A stretch of DNA of 61,643 bases from Gemmatimonadota bacterium (GCA_003222135.1 QHUM01000048.1:1-61643); one strand, 5' to 3'. Positions 7,925 through 16,343 are shown, counted from the stretch's first letter. Program-made: numbers and translations. The notes: generated from the letters alone by a model not told the origin.

Positions 7925-8794
7925 CTACCCCGCCTGCCCCACCGGCAGGGAGTCCTTGCTCGGGGCCGCAGCCCGCCCGGGTCTGGCGAATGCCAGCGTA
8001 TCCGACGCGCGGAATTTCCCGCGCTCCGCCTCCCACCGAAAGATGGTGACCTGCACCGCCGACGGCTCGATGGTGACGAAATTGAAGCTCGACGGCCGGC
8101 CGCCCCGCGTGCGGGTGGAGAGCGTCCCCGCGGTCGAGATCACCACCCGGCCCTGCAGCAGTTCCGCGCCCTCCTGGTGGTCGTGCCCGCACAGCACCAC
8201 CTCCGCGCCGGACTCGACGATACGCCGCTGCGCCTGACGCCAGCGGGCGAGTCCCATGCGGCGCGAGATCTCCCCGCGCAGCACGTTGTGGTGCAGCACC
8301 AGGATGCGCGCCTGCTCCGGAGACGCGGCGGCGAAGATTTGCTTCACGCGCGCCACCTCCCGCTTCGGGAGGTGCCCTTTCACCGCGAGGTCCCGCAGCC
8401 GCAGCGTGAGCGAGCCCCACGCCGCCCCGTGCGACGTCAGCGCGCCCGCTATCACCGCGCCCCGCACCGTGAGCGTGGGCGCCAAGTCGGCGCCGAAGTA
8501 GTGCACATACTTGCGGTACAGTGCGTCCTTGGCGAACGGGATGAGCGGCCGGGTCCACCACTGCACGTCGTGGTTCCCCGGGATCACGTGTACGGGGGCG
8601 GTTTCGGCCGCGAGGTTCGCGAACGCCCGGGCCCGTTGCAGCTCGCCGTGGCGCGCGCGCTGGGAGAGGTCCCCGGCGATCACCGTGGCATCGGGCCGGA
8701 GGTCCGGAATCATTTTCTCGAGCGCCTCGATCTTCCGGATGTCGGCGAAGCCACCGCAGTGCAGATCGGCGAGGTGCAGCAGCTGAACGGTCAC
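7925..8794 (-). CDS. metallophosphoesterase (calcineurin-like)
   Basis: A 289-residue calcineurin-like phosphoesterase with the whole metal-site series in order: LHLADLH, VIAGDLSQ, IPGNHDVQ, LVLHHN and CGHDHQEG. Families with this set include cyclic-nucleotide phosphodiesterases and YkuE-type hydrolases; the substrate cannot be predicted. The start is GTG at 8794, whose last bases form the stop of the upstream gene (GTGA overlap). The last residues (SLPVGQAG) are encoded by a small palindrome, CCTGCC at 7933-7938 and GGCAGG at 7944-7949, so the C-terminus may come from a repeat. It is the last gene of a five-gene overlapping operon. Confidence 0.9.
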   Translation of the reverse strand: MTVQLLHLADLHCGGFADIRKIEALEKMIPDLRPDATVIAGDLSQRARHGELQRARAFANLAAETAPVHVIPGNHDVQWWTRPLIPFAKDALYRKYVHYFGADLAPTLTVRGAVIAGALTSHGAAWGSLTLRLRDLAVKGHLPKREVARVKQIFAAASPEQARILVLHHNVLRGEISRRMGLARWRQAQRRIVESGAEVVLCGHDHQEGAELLQGRVVISTAGTLSTRTRGGRPSSFNFVTIEPSAVQVTIFRWEAERGKFRASDTLAFARPGRAAAPSKDSLPVGQAG

Positions 8795-10188
8795 GATTCC
8801 GCCTGCACGGTGTAGGTGAGCGTGGCCGCGCCGCTCGCGGCCACGGTCACGCGAAAGCGCACTTCCGTCGCCGAGAGCTTCTCGGCGGGGACGCTGCTCT
8901 CCACCACTTGCCACACGCCGTAGCGCGCTTCGCGCACGTCCACCGTGACGGCCTCCGGCTTCGCGTTGGTGATCGTCACCTTATACGCCGCCGTGATGCG
9001 TTGCCGCGGCGGCAGGCCGCGGCGCGGCGGCGCGAGCTGCTCCTGATTGTAATCAGTCTGCACCCGCTCGGCAGTCACGTCGAAGGCTTCCCCCGATTGC
9101 ACCCGCAGGTCGCGCCCCGGCGCGGTGTGGTCGCTGCGTGCCTCGCCCACAAGCTGGAGCCGGCCGGCCGAGTCCGCCTGATAGAGCTGCAGCGTGGCTC
9201 CGGGCAGGGGCCGATCGCCGAACGGCGTCCCGCGGGGCCGCTTGAGCGTGTACCAGACCTGCACCGGCACCCGATTCGGCTCGGCGGGCGTCTGTCCCAA
9301 GAAGCCGCGCCACGGCAGCGCGCCGGGCACGATCAGCTCTTGCGTGGAGGCAACGCTCGCGCGCGGGAACAGGGCGGTCGTGACCGCGACGCCGGGCTCG
9401 ACCGACAGGCGACCGGAGAGCTGGTACACGTGGGTCTCGCCGACCGCCTGTTCGGCGGGCGCGGACGCGACCTCGGCAGCTTGCATCTGGACTCTCGCAA
9501 CCCCGGACACGTAACCCATCAGCTTGGGCTCCGGTCGGGCCCGCGCAATCGACCCCGCAACCAGCTGGACGTCCGCACTGTCGGCTCGCAGCGACTGCGC
9601 CAGAATCGTCGCCGTCCCCGACACCTCGCACTTGGCGCCGGCCAGGACGACCTGATAGGTCGCTTCCCATGACGCCCCTTGCCCCACCCACGCGAGCTCG
9701 GTACGCGGGCGGGAGCGCGTCGCGTCGAGTACCAAGGACACCTCCGGTGCCGCGCGCACGAGGCCAGCCGGGAACAGCGGCTCGCCCGGCTCCGACAGCA
9801 AGAATCGTCCATCGGAGAGCCGGTATTGCGGGGGAGCGACCCGCACGACGCTCGCCCGCACCGTATCCCTTCTGCCGTCGGCCCGCTCCGCCACGAATGC
9901 CAGCGTTTGTCCCACCGCGTGTCGCAGGGCAGCCTCACGATCCGTGGGCGCTCGAACGACCGCCGACACGAGCGCGGTGCTCGTATCCGGAGAGAACAGC
10001 GTCGCGGGGTCCAGGTCCTCGATTTGGAGCGTCAGCGCGTTTCGCCCCTTCTCGAGCGCCTGCGGCAGGGTGCGGCGCACCACGACCCGCCCGTCGGTAT
10101 AGATCGACAGAGATGTCTGGCCGGCGAGCGGCGCCCCGAGCAGCACCAGCAACGCTGAGAGCCGACCGCTGACCCCTGAACACTTCAT
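8791..10188 (-). CDS. DUF4139-like secreted protein
   Basis: A 465-residue protein starting with a signal peptide (MKCSGVSGRLSALLVLLGA, cleavage near AGQTS). It then has beta-rich sequence resembling DUF4139 proteins: VRRTLPQALEKGRNALTL near the start, and late segments such as AAYKVTITNAKPEAVTVDV and ATLTYTVQAES. The biochemical role of this family is unknown; export to the periplasm or outer membrane is the only safe inference. Its ATG overlaps the stop of the small zinc-ribbon gene (ATGA), and its stop overlaps the phosphoesterase start (GTGA). Confidence 0.8.
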   Translation of the reverse strand: MKCSGVSGRLSALLVLLGAPLAGQTSLSIYTDGRVVVRRTLPQALEKGRNALTLQIEDLDPATLFSPDTSTALVSAVVRAPTDREAALRHAVGQTLAFVAERADGRRDTVRASVVRVAPPQYRLSDGRFLLSEPGEPLFPAGLVRAAPEVSLVLDATRSRPRTELAWVGQGASWEATYQVVLAGAKCEVSGTATILAQSLRADSADVQLVAGSIARARPEPKLMGYVSGVARVQMQAAEVASAPAEQAVGETHVYQLSGRLSVEPGVAVTTALFPRASVASTQELIVPGALPWRGFLGQTPAEPNRVPVQVWYTLKRPRGTPFGDRPLPGATLQLYQADSAGRLQLVGEARSDHTAPGRDLRVQSGEAFDVTAERVQTDYNQEQLAPPRRGLPPRQRITAAYKVTITNAKPEAVTVDVREARYGVWQVVESSVPAEKLSATEVRFRVTVAASGAATLTYTVQAES

Positions 10189-10511
10189 TTCAACCATTCC
10201 AGGGCGATCCTCTGCACGATGCGATAGGTCAACAGATACCACGCGACCAGGGCGACTGCGCCAACGGTGCGCGCCGTCGTCTGCCCGGCGGGAGGGACGG
10301 AGCGCAGTGTGATCATCACGTACCCCGCAAGCAAGAGCGTAGTGATCACTGCTATGAGACGTCCTATACGTGACGCCTTTCGCGTGACGTCTTGCACACA
10401 TCGCGCGCAGAAACCGCCCACCGCGATGCCCGCGGTGATTTCCCCGCAGCGGGCGCAGGGGTGGCTAGAGCCGCCGGACCACGGCGCGGGCGAACTCGGT
10501 GGTCGAAGCAC
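10185..10511 (-). CDS. small zinc-ribbon, two-TM membrane protein
   Basis: A 108-residue protein with an N-terminal pair of CxxC motifs (CARCGE and GGFCARC) that could bind zinc, followed by two hydrophobic segments (about residues 49-68 and 80-98). The start is GTG at 10511, preceded by GGGAGG at short spacing; it overlaps the 3' end of the dehydrogenase gene by 47 nt. No nearer start precedes the cysteines, so the overlap is probably real. The stop overlaps the DUF4139 gene start (ATGA). A membrane-bound zinc-ribbon protein of unknown function. Confidence 0.72.
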   Translation of the reverse strand: MLRPPSSPAPWSGGSSHPCARCGEITAGIAVGGFCARCVQDVTRKASRIGRLIAVITTLLLAGYVMITLRSVPPAGQTTARTVGAVALVAWYLLTYRIVQRIALEWLK

Positions 10512-11478
10512 TGCCTCCCAGGTCTTTCGTGCGGACGTTGTCTTTGACGATGGCGGTTTCGAGCGCCCGGCGTAGCCGGTCCCCCGCCTCGAGCTCGCCG
10601 ATGTGGTCGAGCAGCATCGCCGCGGCGAGCATCTGTGCCGACGGGTTCGCGATCCCCTGCCCCGCGATATCGGGCGCGGACCCGTGCACCGCCTCGAAGA
10701 TCGCGGCCGTTTCCCCGATGTTCGCCCCGGGGGCGAGCCCCAGGCCGCCCACGAGACCCGACGCCTCGTCGGACAGGATGTCGCCGAACAGGTTCGTGGT
10801 CACGATCACATCGAACTGTGCCGGGTTGATCACCAGCTGCATGGCGGCGTTATCCACGATCTTGTCGTCCGACGCGATCTGGCCCTCGTACTCTTGCGCG
10901 ATCTGTCGCGCCGTTTCGAGAAACAACCCCGAGGTCGCCTTGAGGATGTTCGCCTTGTGGACCACGGTGACCTTCTTACGGCCGTGCTGCTTGGCGTATT
11001 CGAACGCGTAGCGCACGATCCGGCGGCAGCCGTCGCGCGTCATCACCGAGGTTGCCTGCGCGAGCGCCTTGGGATCGCCCCCGACCTTGAACGTGCGATC
11101 CATCCCGACGTACAGCCCCTCGGTGTTCTCGCGGATGATCACGAGGTCGATGTTTTGGTAGCGGCCCCCCGGCACGATGGACTTCACCGGACGCACATTG
11201 GCGTACAGCTCGAACTCCTGCCGCAGCGCCACGGTGACCGACCGGTATCCACCGCCCACCGGGGTCGTGAGCGGCCCCTTGAGCGCGAGCCCGGTGCGGC
11301 GGATCGAATCGAGCGTGGCGTTGGGGAGGGGCGTGCCGGCCTTCTCGATGGCGCTCATCCCGCCGTACTCCTCGTCCCACACGATCTGCACCCCCAAACC
11401 GTCCAGCACCTGCAGCGTTGCCTGCGTGATCTCGGGCCCGATTCCGTCGCCGGCGATCAGCGTCGCCTCCCGCGTCAC
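10465..11478 (-). CDS. NAD-dependent isocitrate dehydrogenase family
   Basis: A 337-residue beta-decarboxylating dehydrogenase. Motifs include IAGDGIGPEI at the start, IIRENTEGLYVGMD for substrate binding, the metal-ligand helix LFGDILSDEASGLVGG, and the NAD-binding region FEAVHGSAPDIAGQG. The length and RENTEG motif fit NAD-isocitrate dehydrogenase, which oxidises isocitrate to 2-oxoglutarate; homoisocitrate or isopropylmalate activity cannot be excluded without an alignment. The start is GTG at 11478, overlapping the lipoprotein stop (GTGA). It is an unusual metabolic enzyme among envelope genes. Confidence 0.88.
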   Translation of the reverse strand: MTREATLIAGDGIGPEITQATLQVLDGLGVQIVWDEEYGGMSAIEKAGTPLPNATLDSIRRTGLALKGPLTTPVGGGYRSVTVALRQEFELYANVRPVKSIVPGGRYQNIDLVIIRENTEGLYVGMDRTFKVGGDPKALAQATSVMTRDGCRRIVRYAFEYAKQHGRKKVTVVHKANILKATSGLFLETARQIAQEYEGQIASDDKIVDNAAMQLVINPAQFDVIVTTNLFGDILSDEASGLVGGLGLAPGANIGETAAIFEAVHGSAPDIAGQGIANPSAQMLAAAMLLDHIGELEAGDRLRRALETAIVKDNVRTKDLGGSASTTEFARAVVRRL

Positions 11479-12200
11479 GGCAGTCCCGGCGTGAGGTTCT
11501 TCACCGCCCGGGTGAGCGCCGACCAGGGATCATCGCCGTCGCCGCGGGCCGTGGTCCGGAACCCCACGCGCCCGGTGCGCACGTCGACCATCACGACCGC
11601 CAATTCGGCCGTGGCCAACGGGCGGTCGGGCGGCCCGGCCGCCGGTCGTGCCGCCGCCACGCCGGCGCGCCGGTCCGCCTGACCGCCCGTCGTCGCGCCC
11701 GGCCGCCGGAACACCAGCGCCGCCGGCACGAGCGCGTACCGCCCGCCGTTCCCGCCCAGCGCCACCAGGGTACGCAGCTCGCCGCGCAACGGATCGGGCA
11801 CGATCTCGATGTTCGACGCCCGCAGCACGGCAGTGCCCATTTGGTCCGGATCCGGAGCGATCCCGGGGGCGCGGCGCGCCGCCTTGCGCAACGCATCGGG
11901 GAGCACCCACGTCACTTCCGGCGCGCGCGCCGGGAGCAGGGTGCCGATCACGCTGTCGGCCCGGGCCAGCGCCGCACGCCGGTCCGCGAACTTGTCCTGC
12001 CAGTGCAGCGAGTCTTCCGCGGCGATCAGCGTGAGCGGCAGCACGCTGACCTGTTGCGCGGCGAGCCCGGCGGTGGGGAGCGGCTGGGTGGGCGCCGGGG
12101 TCTCGGCGTGCTGCCTGCCGCCGCAGCCGGCCACCAGGACGGCGGCAACGCCGCACCGCGCACCGCGAACTAAGTTTTTGATTTGTAAGGGATTAGTCAC
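11475..12200 (-). CDS. hypothetical lipoprotein
   Basis: A 241-residue protein with a short positive N-terminus, hydrophobic segment and lipobox (VLVAGC), so probably lipid-anchored. The mature part is Ala/Arg-rich with a Val-rich C-terminal strand (LATAELAVVMVDVRTG) and no family I recognise. The start is GTG at 12200. A strong promoter at 12207-12235 puts transcription start at about this base, so the mRNA may be leaderless. It is the first gene of an operon of five genes joined by overlaps. No internal ATG could serve instead before the signal peptide. Confidence 0.72.
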   Translation of the reverse strand: MTNPLQIKNLVRGARCGVAAVLVAGCGGRQHAETPAPTQPLPTAGLAAQQVSVLPLTLIAAEDSLHWQDKFADRRAALARADSVIGTLLPARAPEVTWVLPDALRKAARRAPGIAPDPDQMGTAVLRASNIEIVPDPLRGELRTLVALGGNGGRYALVPAALVFRRPGATTGGQADRRAGVAAARPAAGPPDRPLATAELAVVMVDVRTGRVGFRTTARGDGDDPWSALTRAVKNLTPGLP

Positions 12201-12206
12201 GGCGCC

Positions 12207-12235
12207 AATATCGTAAGCGCGCCCGGGTTTTTCAA
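12207..12235 (-). promoter_or_regulatory. sigma-70-type promoter for the lipoprotein/dehydrogenase operon
   Basis: Read on the minus strand, TTGAAA (12235-12230) is followed after exactly 17 nt by GATATT (12212-12207). A start 6-7 nt downstream falls on or next to the GTG start codon at 12200. The -35 box overlaps the last codons of the upstream SDR gene, so the operon can be expressed independently of that gene. Confidence 0.6.
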
Positions 12236-12990
12236 GAAGCGAGCGTCAGCCCGCCGTCCACCACGATCACCTGCCCGGTGATGTGCCGCGCCGCCTCACT
12301 GCACAGAAACACGATGACGCGCGCCACGTCCTCCGGCTCGGCCACCCGCCCCAGGAGCGACTCGTGCTCCGCCCGCTCGAGCACTTCGCGCGGCAGCTTG
12401 GTGAGCAGGTCGGTTTTGACGAAGCCGGGCGCGACGGCGTTGACGTTGACGTTGGAGGGACCGAGGTCGACGGCGGCCGATTTGGTGAGGCCGATCAGCC
12501 CCGCCTTGCTCGCCGAGTAGTTCGCGATCCCGAAGCCGGGTCGGAACGCCTGATGGCTCGCGACGTTGACGATCTTGCCATAGCGCTGGGCGCGCATCGG
12601 CTGGGCCACCGCCTGGATACAGTTGAAGGCGCCGGTCAGGTTCACGTCCAGCACTTCCTGCCACGCCTCGGGCTCGAGCCGCCACAGCGCGCCGTCGTGG
12701 GTCACACCAGCGTTGTTGACGAGGTAATGCACCCCGCCCAGCCGCTCACGCACCGCGGTAACGAACTTGTCCACTTCGGCGTGGTTGCGGACGTCGCAGC
12801 GCGCGCAGTACACCGGCACGCCCAGAGCGCGGATCGCCGTTTCGGTGAGTAGGGCCTGGGCGGCGACGTCGCGCTCGGGGAGGTCGACGTAGTTGATGGC
12901 TACGGCCGTACCGCGTTGCGCGAACTCGATGGCGGTGGCGCGACCCAGGCCCGTCGCGCCCCCCGTGACGATCGCCACCCGGCCTTGCAC
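12232..12990 (-). CDS. short-chain dehydrogenase/reductase, FabG-like
   Basis: A classical SDR of 252 residues from GTG at 12990. It has the NADP site TGGATGLGRA, the NNAG motif, the catalytic Ser in NVASHQAF and the YSASK Tyr-Lys pair, then NAVAPGFVKTDLL, ending VIVVDGGLTLAS. It most resembles 3-oxoacyl-ACP or acetoacetyl-CoA reductases; the substrate is not known. An ATG at 13122 would add 44 residues, but that stretch covers a palindromic operator and a promoter-like sequence, so the shorter form that starts just before VAIVTGG is preferred. The true start is uncertain; GTG at 13071 is another choice. Confidence 0.88.
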   Translation of the reverse strand: MQGRVAIVTGGATGLGRATAIEFAQRGTAVAINYVDLPERDVAAQALLTETAIRALGVPVYCARCDVRNHAEVDKFVTAVRERLGGVHYLVNNAGVTHDGALWRLEPEAWQEVLDVNLTGAFNCIQAVAQPMRAQRYGKIVNVASHQAFRPGFGIANYSASKAGLIGLTKSAAVDLGPSNVNVNAVAPGFVKTDLLTKLPREVLERAEHESLLGRVAEPEDVARVIVFLCSEAARHITGQVIVVDGGLTLAS

Positions 12991-13080
12991 CGTTTCCGCC
13001 AGGCGGAGCGGATCGGCGCGCGTCTCCGTCGCTGGAGCACCGACGGCCGATGCCCCGCGGGACGCGAGCACCCACGACGC

Positions 13081-13115
13081 TTGAGTCGTCAAGATTTCGA
13101 ACCTATGTTCGAAAT
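13081..13115. promoter_or_regulatory. cstA promoter with LexA-like operator
   Basis: A palindrome, ATTTCGAAC at 13094-13102 and GTTCGAAAT at 13107-13115 with 4-nt spacer CTAT, contains TCGAAC-N4-GTTCGA, the form of SOS boxes known in actinobacteria and close to the Bacillus GAAC-N4-GTTC core. On the plus strand TTGAGT (13081-13086), 17 nt and TATGTT (13104-13109) could form the cstA promoter with the operator over the -10. A roughly symmetrical TTGCCG/TAGGTT pair faces the SDR gene. Binding by LexA is inference. Confidence 0.55.
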
Positions 13116-13149
13116 TGAACATCGGCAAGGCACGGCGTAACTTGGGCCC

Positions 13150-15186
13150 ATGAATCGGATCGGCGCGCTGCTCCTGTGGGGTGGGATCTCGGGACTCGGC
13201 GCCGCCGCGTTCGGGGTGCTCGCGCTGTCCCGCGGGGAGAGCATCAACGCCGCCTGGCTCCTCACCGCTGCGGTCTGCACCTACGCGGTCGGCTATCGTT
13301 TCTATTCCCGGTTCCTCGCGAACAGCGTCTTCGGACTGGACGACCGCCGCGCCACTCCAGCGGAACGCTTCAACAACGGACGGGATTTCGTCCCGACCAA
13401 CCGCTGGGTGCTGTACGGGCACCACTTCGCGGCGATCGCCGGAGCGGGCCCCCTCGTGGGGCCGGTGCTGGCCGCGCAGTTCGGCTTCCTGCCGGGAACG
13501 CTCTGGCTCGTGATCGGCGTGGTGCTGGGGGGCGCAGTGCAGGATTTCACGATCCTGTTCTGCTCGCTGCGGCGCGACGGCAAGTCCCTGGGCCAGATGG
13601 CGAAGGAAGAGATCAGCCGGTCGGCCGGGATTACGGGGATGCTGGCCGTCCTGTTCATTATGATCATCCTCCTCGCGGTGCTGGCGCTGATCGTGGTAAA
13701 CGCGCTCAAGGCGTCGCCCTGGGGGTTGTTCACGATCGCGTGCACCATCCCGATCGCGCTGCTGATGGGGTGGTGGATGAAGCGGTGGCGCCCGGGTAAG
13801 GTCGGGGAGGCTTCGGCGGTAGGGGCTGTCCTGCTCCTCGGGGCGCTGGTGGCGGGGGGATGGGTGGCGGCGCAGCCGCAGCTTGCTCCCCTGTTCACGC
13901 ACACCGCCGCGGCGATCACCTGGATGATGGTCGCCTACGGGTTCGTCGCCTCGGTGCTCCCGGTGTGGATGCTGCTCTGCCCGCGGGACTACCTGTCCAC
14001 CTTCCTCAAGGTCACGACGATCCTCGTCCTGGCGCTCGCGATCCTGGTGATCCTGCCCCCGCTCAAGATGCCCGCGCTGACGCCGTTCGCGCGCTTGGGA
14101 GAGGGACCGGTGTTCGCGGGGAAGCTGTTCCCGTTCGCCTTCATCACGATCGCGTGCGGCGCGATCTCCGGATTCCATGCGCTCGTCGCCTCGGGCACGA
14201 CGCCCAAGATGATCGCCCGCGAGTCGGATGCCCGCTTCATCGGGTATGGCGGGATGCTGATGGAGTCGTTCGTCGGGGTGATGGCGATGATCGCGGCGTG
14301 TACACTCGACCCGGGCGTGTATTTCGCGATGAATACGACGCCCGCCGGCCTGGCGCAAGCGTCGCAGGTGCTCGCCCAGGCGGGATTCGTCGTCACGCCG
14401 GACGTGATGCACCAGCTCGCGACCCAGATGGGCGAGCAGACGTTGATCGCGCGCTCGGGGGGTGCGCCCTCGCTCGCCGTCGGGATGGCTCAGATCTTCG
14501 CCAGCGTGACCTCGGCCCTGGGCGGCCGGACCCTCACGGCCCTGTGGTACCACTTTGCCATCATGTTCGAGGCGTTGTTCATCCTCACGACGATCGACAC
14601 GGGCACCCGCGTCGGGCGGTTCATGCTGCAGGAGATCGTGGGCCACGTCTGGCCCCGGTTCGGAGAGACGTCGTGGTACCCGAGCGTCCTCGCCTCGAGC
14701 GCCCTGGTCGTCGCGGGATGGGGGGTCTTCCTCTACCAGGGCGTAGTGGACCCCCTGGGCGGGATCAACTCGCTGTGGCCGCTGTTCGGGATCTCGAACC
14801 AGCTGCTCGCCGCCGTGGCGTTGTGCGTCGGCACGACGATTCTCATCAAGATGGGCCGGCAGCGGTTCGCCTGGGTCACACTCACCCCGCTCGCCTGGCT
14901 CGTGGCCGTGACGATGACCGCGGGGTGGCAGAAGGTGTTCTCGCCGGATCCGCGGCTCGGCTTCCTCGCCCACGCCGCGTCGCTCGCGGCCTCGCCCAAC
15001 CTGGATGCGGCGCGACTGATCTTCAACGACCGCCTGAACACGTTCGTGGCGCTGCTGTTCATGACCGTGGTTGCGGTGCTGATTGTCACGTCGCTGCGCG
15101 AGTGGTGGCTGGTGCTGTCGCGACGCAAGCCGGCCCTGGTGCACGAGGCGTCATATGTGGAAAGTGCGTATGCGACGGGGGACTGA
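13150..15186 (+). CDS. cstA: carbon starvation protein CstA, peptide/pyruvate transporter family
   Basis: A 678-residue polytopic inner-membrane protein. The family signature YGHHFAAIAGAGPLVGPVLA is present, followed by LPGTLWLVIGVVLGGAVQDF and many further hydrophobic segments (about 16-18 in all). CstA relatives take up peptides or pyruvate during starvation. Peptide use fits the many peptidase genes in this window. The next gene is a YbdD-type partner, as is common. A LexA-like palindrome overlaps the likely promoter. Length is normal. Confidence 0.95.
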   Translation: MNRIGALLLWGGISGLGAAAFGVLALSRGESINAAWLLTAAVCTYAVGYRFYSRFLANSVFGLDDRRATPAERFNNGRDFVPTNRWVLYGHHFAAIAGAGPLVGPVLAAQFGFLPGTLWLVIGVVLGGAVQDFTILFCSLRRDGKSLGQMAKEEISRSAGITGMLAVLFIMIILLAVLALIVVNALKASPWGLFTIACTIPIALLMGWWMKRWRPGKVGEASAVGAVLLLGALVAGGWVAAQPQLAPLFTHTAAAITWMMVAYGFVASVLPVWMLLCPRDYLSTFLKVTTILVLALAILVILPPLKMPALTPFARLGEGPVFAGKLFPFAFITIACGAISGFHALVASGTTPKMIARESDARFIGYGGMLMESFVGVMAMIAACTLDPGVYFAMNTTPAGLAQASQVLAQAGFVVTPDVMHQLATQMGEQTLIARSGGAPSLAVGMAQIFASVTSALGGRTLTALWYHFAIMFEALFILTTIDTGTRVGRFMLQEIVGHVWPRFGETSWYPSVLASSALVVAGWGVFLYQGVVDPLGGINSLWPLFGISNQLLAAVALCVGTTILIKMGRQRFAWVTLTPLAWLVAVTMTAGWQKVFSPDPRLGFLAHAASLAASPNLDAARLIFNDRLNTFVALLFMTVVAVLIVTSLREWWLVLSRRKPALVHEASYVESAYATGD

Positions 15187-15382
15187 ACGGGAGACGGGAG
15201 ACGGGAAGCGGGAGACGTTGCTCAGGCGGGCGTCCCGTGTGGCCCGCAAGATCCTCGGCGCGCCGGACTATCAGGCGTATCTCGAGCACTGTCGGGCAGC
15301 CGGGCACGGACCCGCATTGAGCGAACGCGAGTACGTCGCGCAGTTCTTCGAGGCGAAGGGGAAGGGAGTGCGCTGCTGCTAG
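15155..15382 (+). CDS. YbdD/YjiX-family small protein (CstA partner)
   Basis: A 75-residue protein overlapping the end of cstA. The conserved core (ARKILGAPDYQAYLEHC, SEREYVAQFF) and the terminal RCC are typical of the YbdD family, which usually accompanies CstA. The ATG at 15155 is preceded by GAGG at good spacing; the ATG at 15170 is an alternative. About 12 N-terminal residues (GTERETGDGKRE) come from a tandem GGGAGACG-type repeat at 15187-15216 just after the cstA stop, so the N-terminus looks extended by repeat DNA. Confidence 0.85.
   Translation: MWKVRMRRGTERETGDGKRETLLRRASRVARKILGAPDYQAYLEHCRAAGHGPALSEREYVAQFFEAKGKGVRCC
15187..15216 (+). repeat. short tandem repeat, GGGAGACG type
   Basis: Imperfect copies of CGGGAGACGGGAGACGG-type units directly follow the cstA stop codon. 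They are read as the N-terminal ERETGDGKRET segment of the YbdD-like protein. Confidence 0.7.
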
Positions 15383-15406
15383 GGCCTCCGGCCTCTGCGT
15401 CCTGGC

Positions 15407-15435
15407 TTGACAGTCCCCCTGCTGGGTGCATATTG
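15407..15435 (+). promoter_or_regulatory. promoter upstream of the sigma/anti-sigma/CHAT operon
   Basis: A perfect -35 box TTGACA (15407-15412) is followed by an AT-rich -10 region, CATATT at 16-nt or TATTGA at 18-nt spacing. A start near 15440 gives a leader of about 130 nt before the sigma-factor ATG at 15570. This is a housekeeping-type promoter, so autoregulation by the encoded sigma factor is not required. Confidence 0.55.
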
Positions 15436-15569
15436 AAACTGACTCAGGTGCTGTGAACCCCGGGGTGCGATGTCGTGCGGCTCGCCTATGCCTCGGGGGG
15501 AGCGAATCGCGAACCGGCTGAGTGGGGCACACCCATTCTGCCGGTTTTTCATTGCGTGCGGGGTGGCGG

Positions 15570-16343
15570 ATGGACGACTGGGTCGCCGAGCTGCGGGGCG
15601 GCAGGCCGGAGGCGGCCTGGGACCTCTGTCTCGCGCGTTATCGCCGCCTCATCTTCTCGGCGATTCGCCATTACGCCCAGGACTACGACGACGTCATGGA
15701 CATATTCGCGCGGGTGTGCGAGGCCCTGCGCGCGGACGACCTGCGGCGGCTCCGCTGCTATGTCGACCAGCCCGATCACCGCGCCCGTTTCTCCACGTGG
15801 CTCGTCACCGTCGTCCGGCACCTCACGGTCGACTGGTTCCGCCACCGCGACGGCCGCCGCCGCCTCTCGACCGTAGCCGCGCGCCTGCCGCCGCTGCAGC
15901 GGCGCATCTTCGAGCACGTCTTCCTCGACCGCCGCAGCCACGTCGAGGCCTACGAGCTGATCCGAGCCAACGGCACCTCCGGCCTCACGTTCGGCGAGTT
16001 CCTCGTCGAGCTGCGAGCGACCTATGCCGTCGTGATCGACGGGCGACGCGGCCGGGTGCTGCGCGAGTTGGCCGGGCCGCCGCCCCCACTCCCCCCACCC
16101 GAAGCGGCGGACGACGGCGAGCCCGCGGAGCGGCGCGAGCTGGTGCAGCAACTGCTCGGCTCGCTCAGCGCACAGGACCGTGTGGCGCTCGAGCTACACA
16201 TCGTGGAAGAACTCCCCGCCGAGCAGATCGCCCGCGTGCTCGGGCTACCGAACGCCAAGGCGGTTTACAACCGAGTCCACCGAGCGCTCGCCGTGTTGCG
16301 GGCGCGGCTCGCCCAGGGCGGCCTCCAGCGACACGACGTGTGA
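15570..16343 (+). CDS. RNA polymerase sigma factor, sigma-70/ECF-like
   Basis: A 257-residue sigma-like protein. Region 2 covers about residues 15-100 (RYRRLIFSAIRHYAQDYDDV, then FSTWLVTVVRHLTVDWFRHR). Region 4 is at the C-terminus, with the helix-turn-helix ELPAEQIARVLGLPNAKAVY and RVHRALAVLRARL. Between them lie about 75 residues not typical of plain ECF factors, including a proline stretch near residue 172. The start at MDDWVAEL matches the start of the related broken copy at 29611, which supports ATG 15570. It heads an operon with a zinc-finger anti-sigma-like protein, a CHAT-TPR protein and a lipoprotein. Confidence 0.85.
   Translation: MDDWVAELRGGRPEAAWDLCLARYRRLIFSAIRHYAQDYDDVMDIFARVCEALRADDLRRLRCYVDQPDHRARFSTWLVTVVRHLTVDWFRHRDGRRRLSTVAARLPPLQRRIFEHVFLDRRSHVEAYELIRANGTSGLTFGEFLVELRATYAVVIDGRRGRVLRELAGPPPPLPPPEAADDGEPAERRELVQQLLGSLSAQDRVALELHIVEELPAEQIARVLGLPNAKAVYNRVHRALAVLRARLAQGGLQRHDV

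Noticed and set aside
13120..13122. ATG at 13122 as the SDR start
   Set aside because: It would place a palindromic operator and promoter-like boxes inside the coding sequence and add 44 residues not expected in the family; kept only as an alternative.
12991..15144. Very long minus-strand open frame continuous with the SDR gene
   Set aside because: It is antisense to cstA, its composition (His/Arg/Glu-rich) is that of a GC-rich mirror frame, and the SDR domain begins only near 12990.
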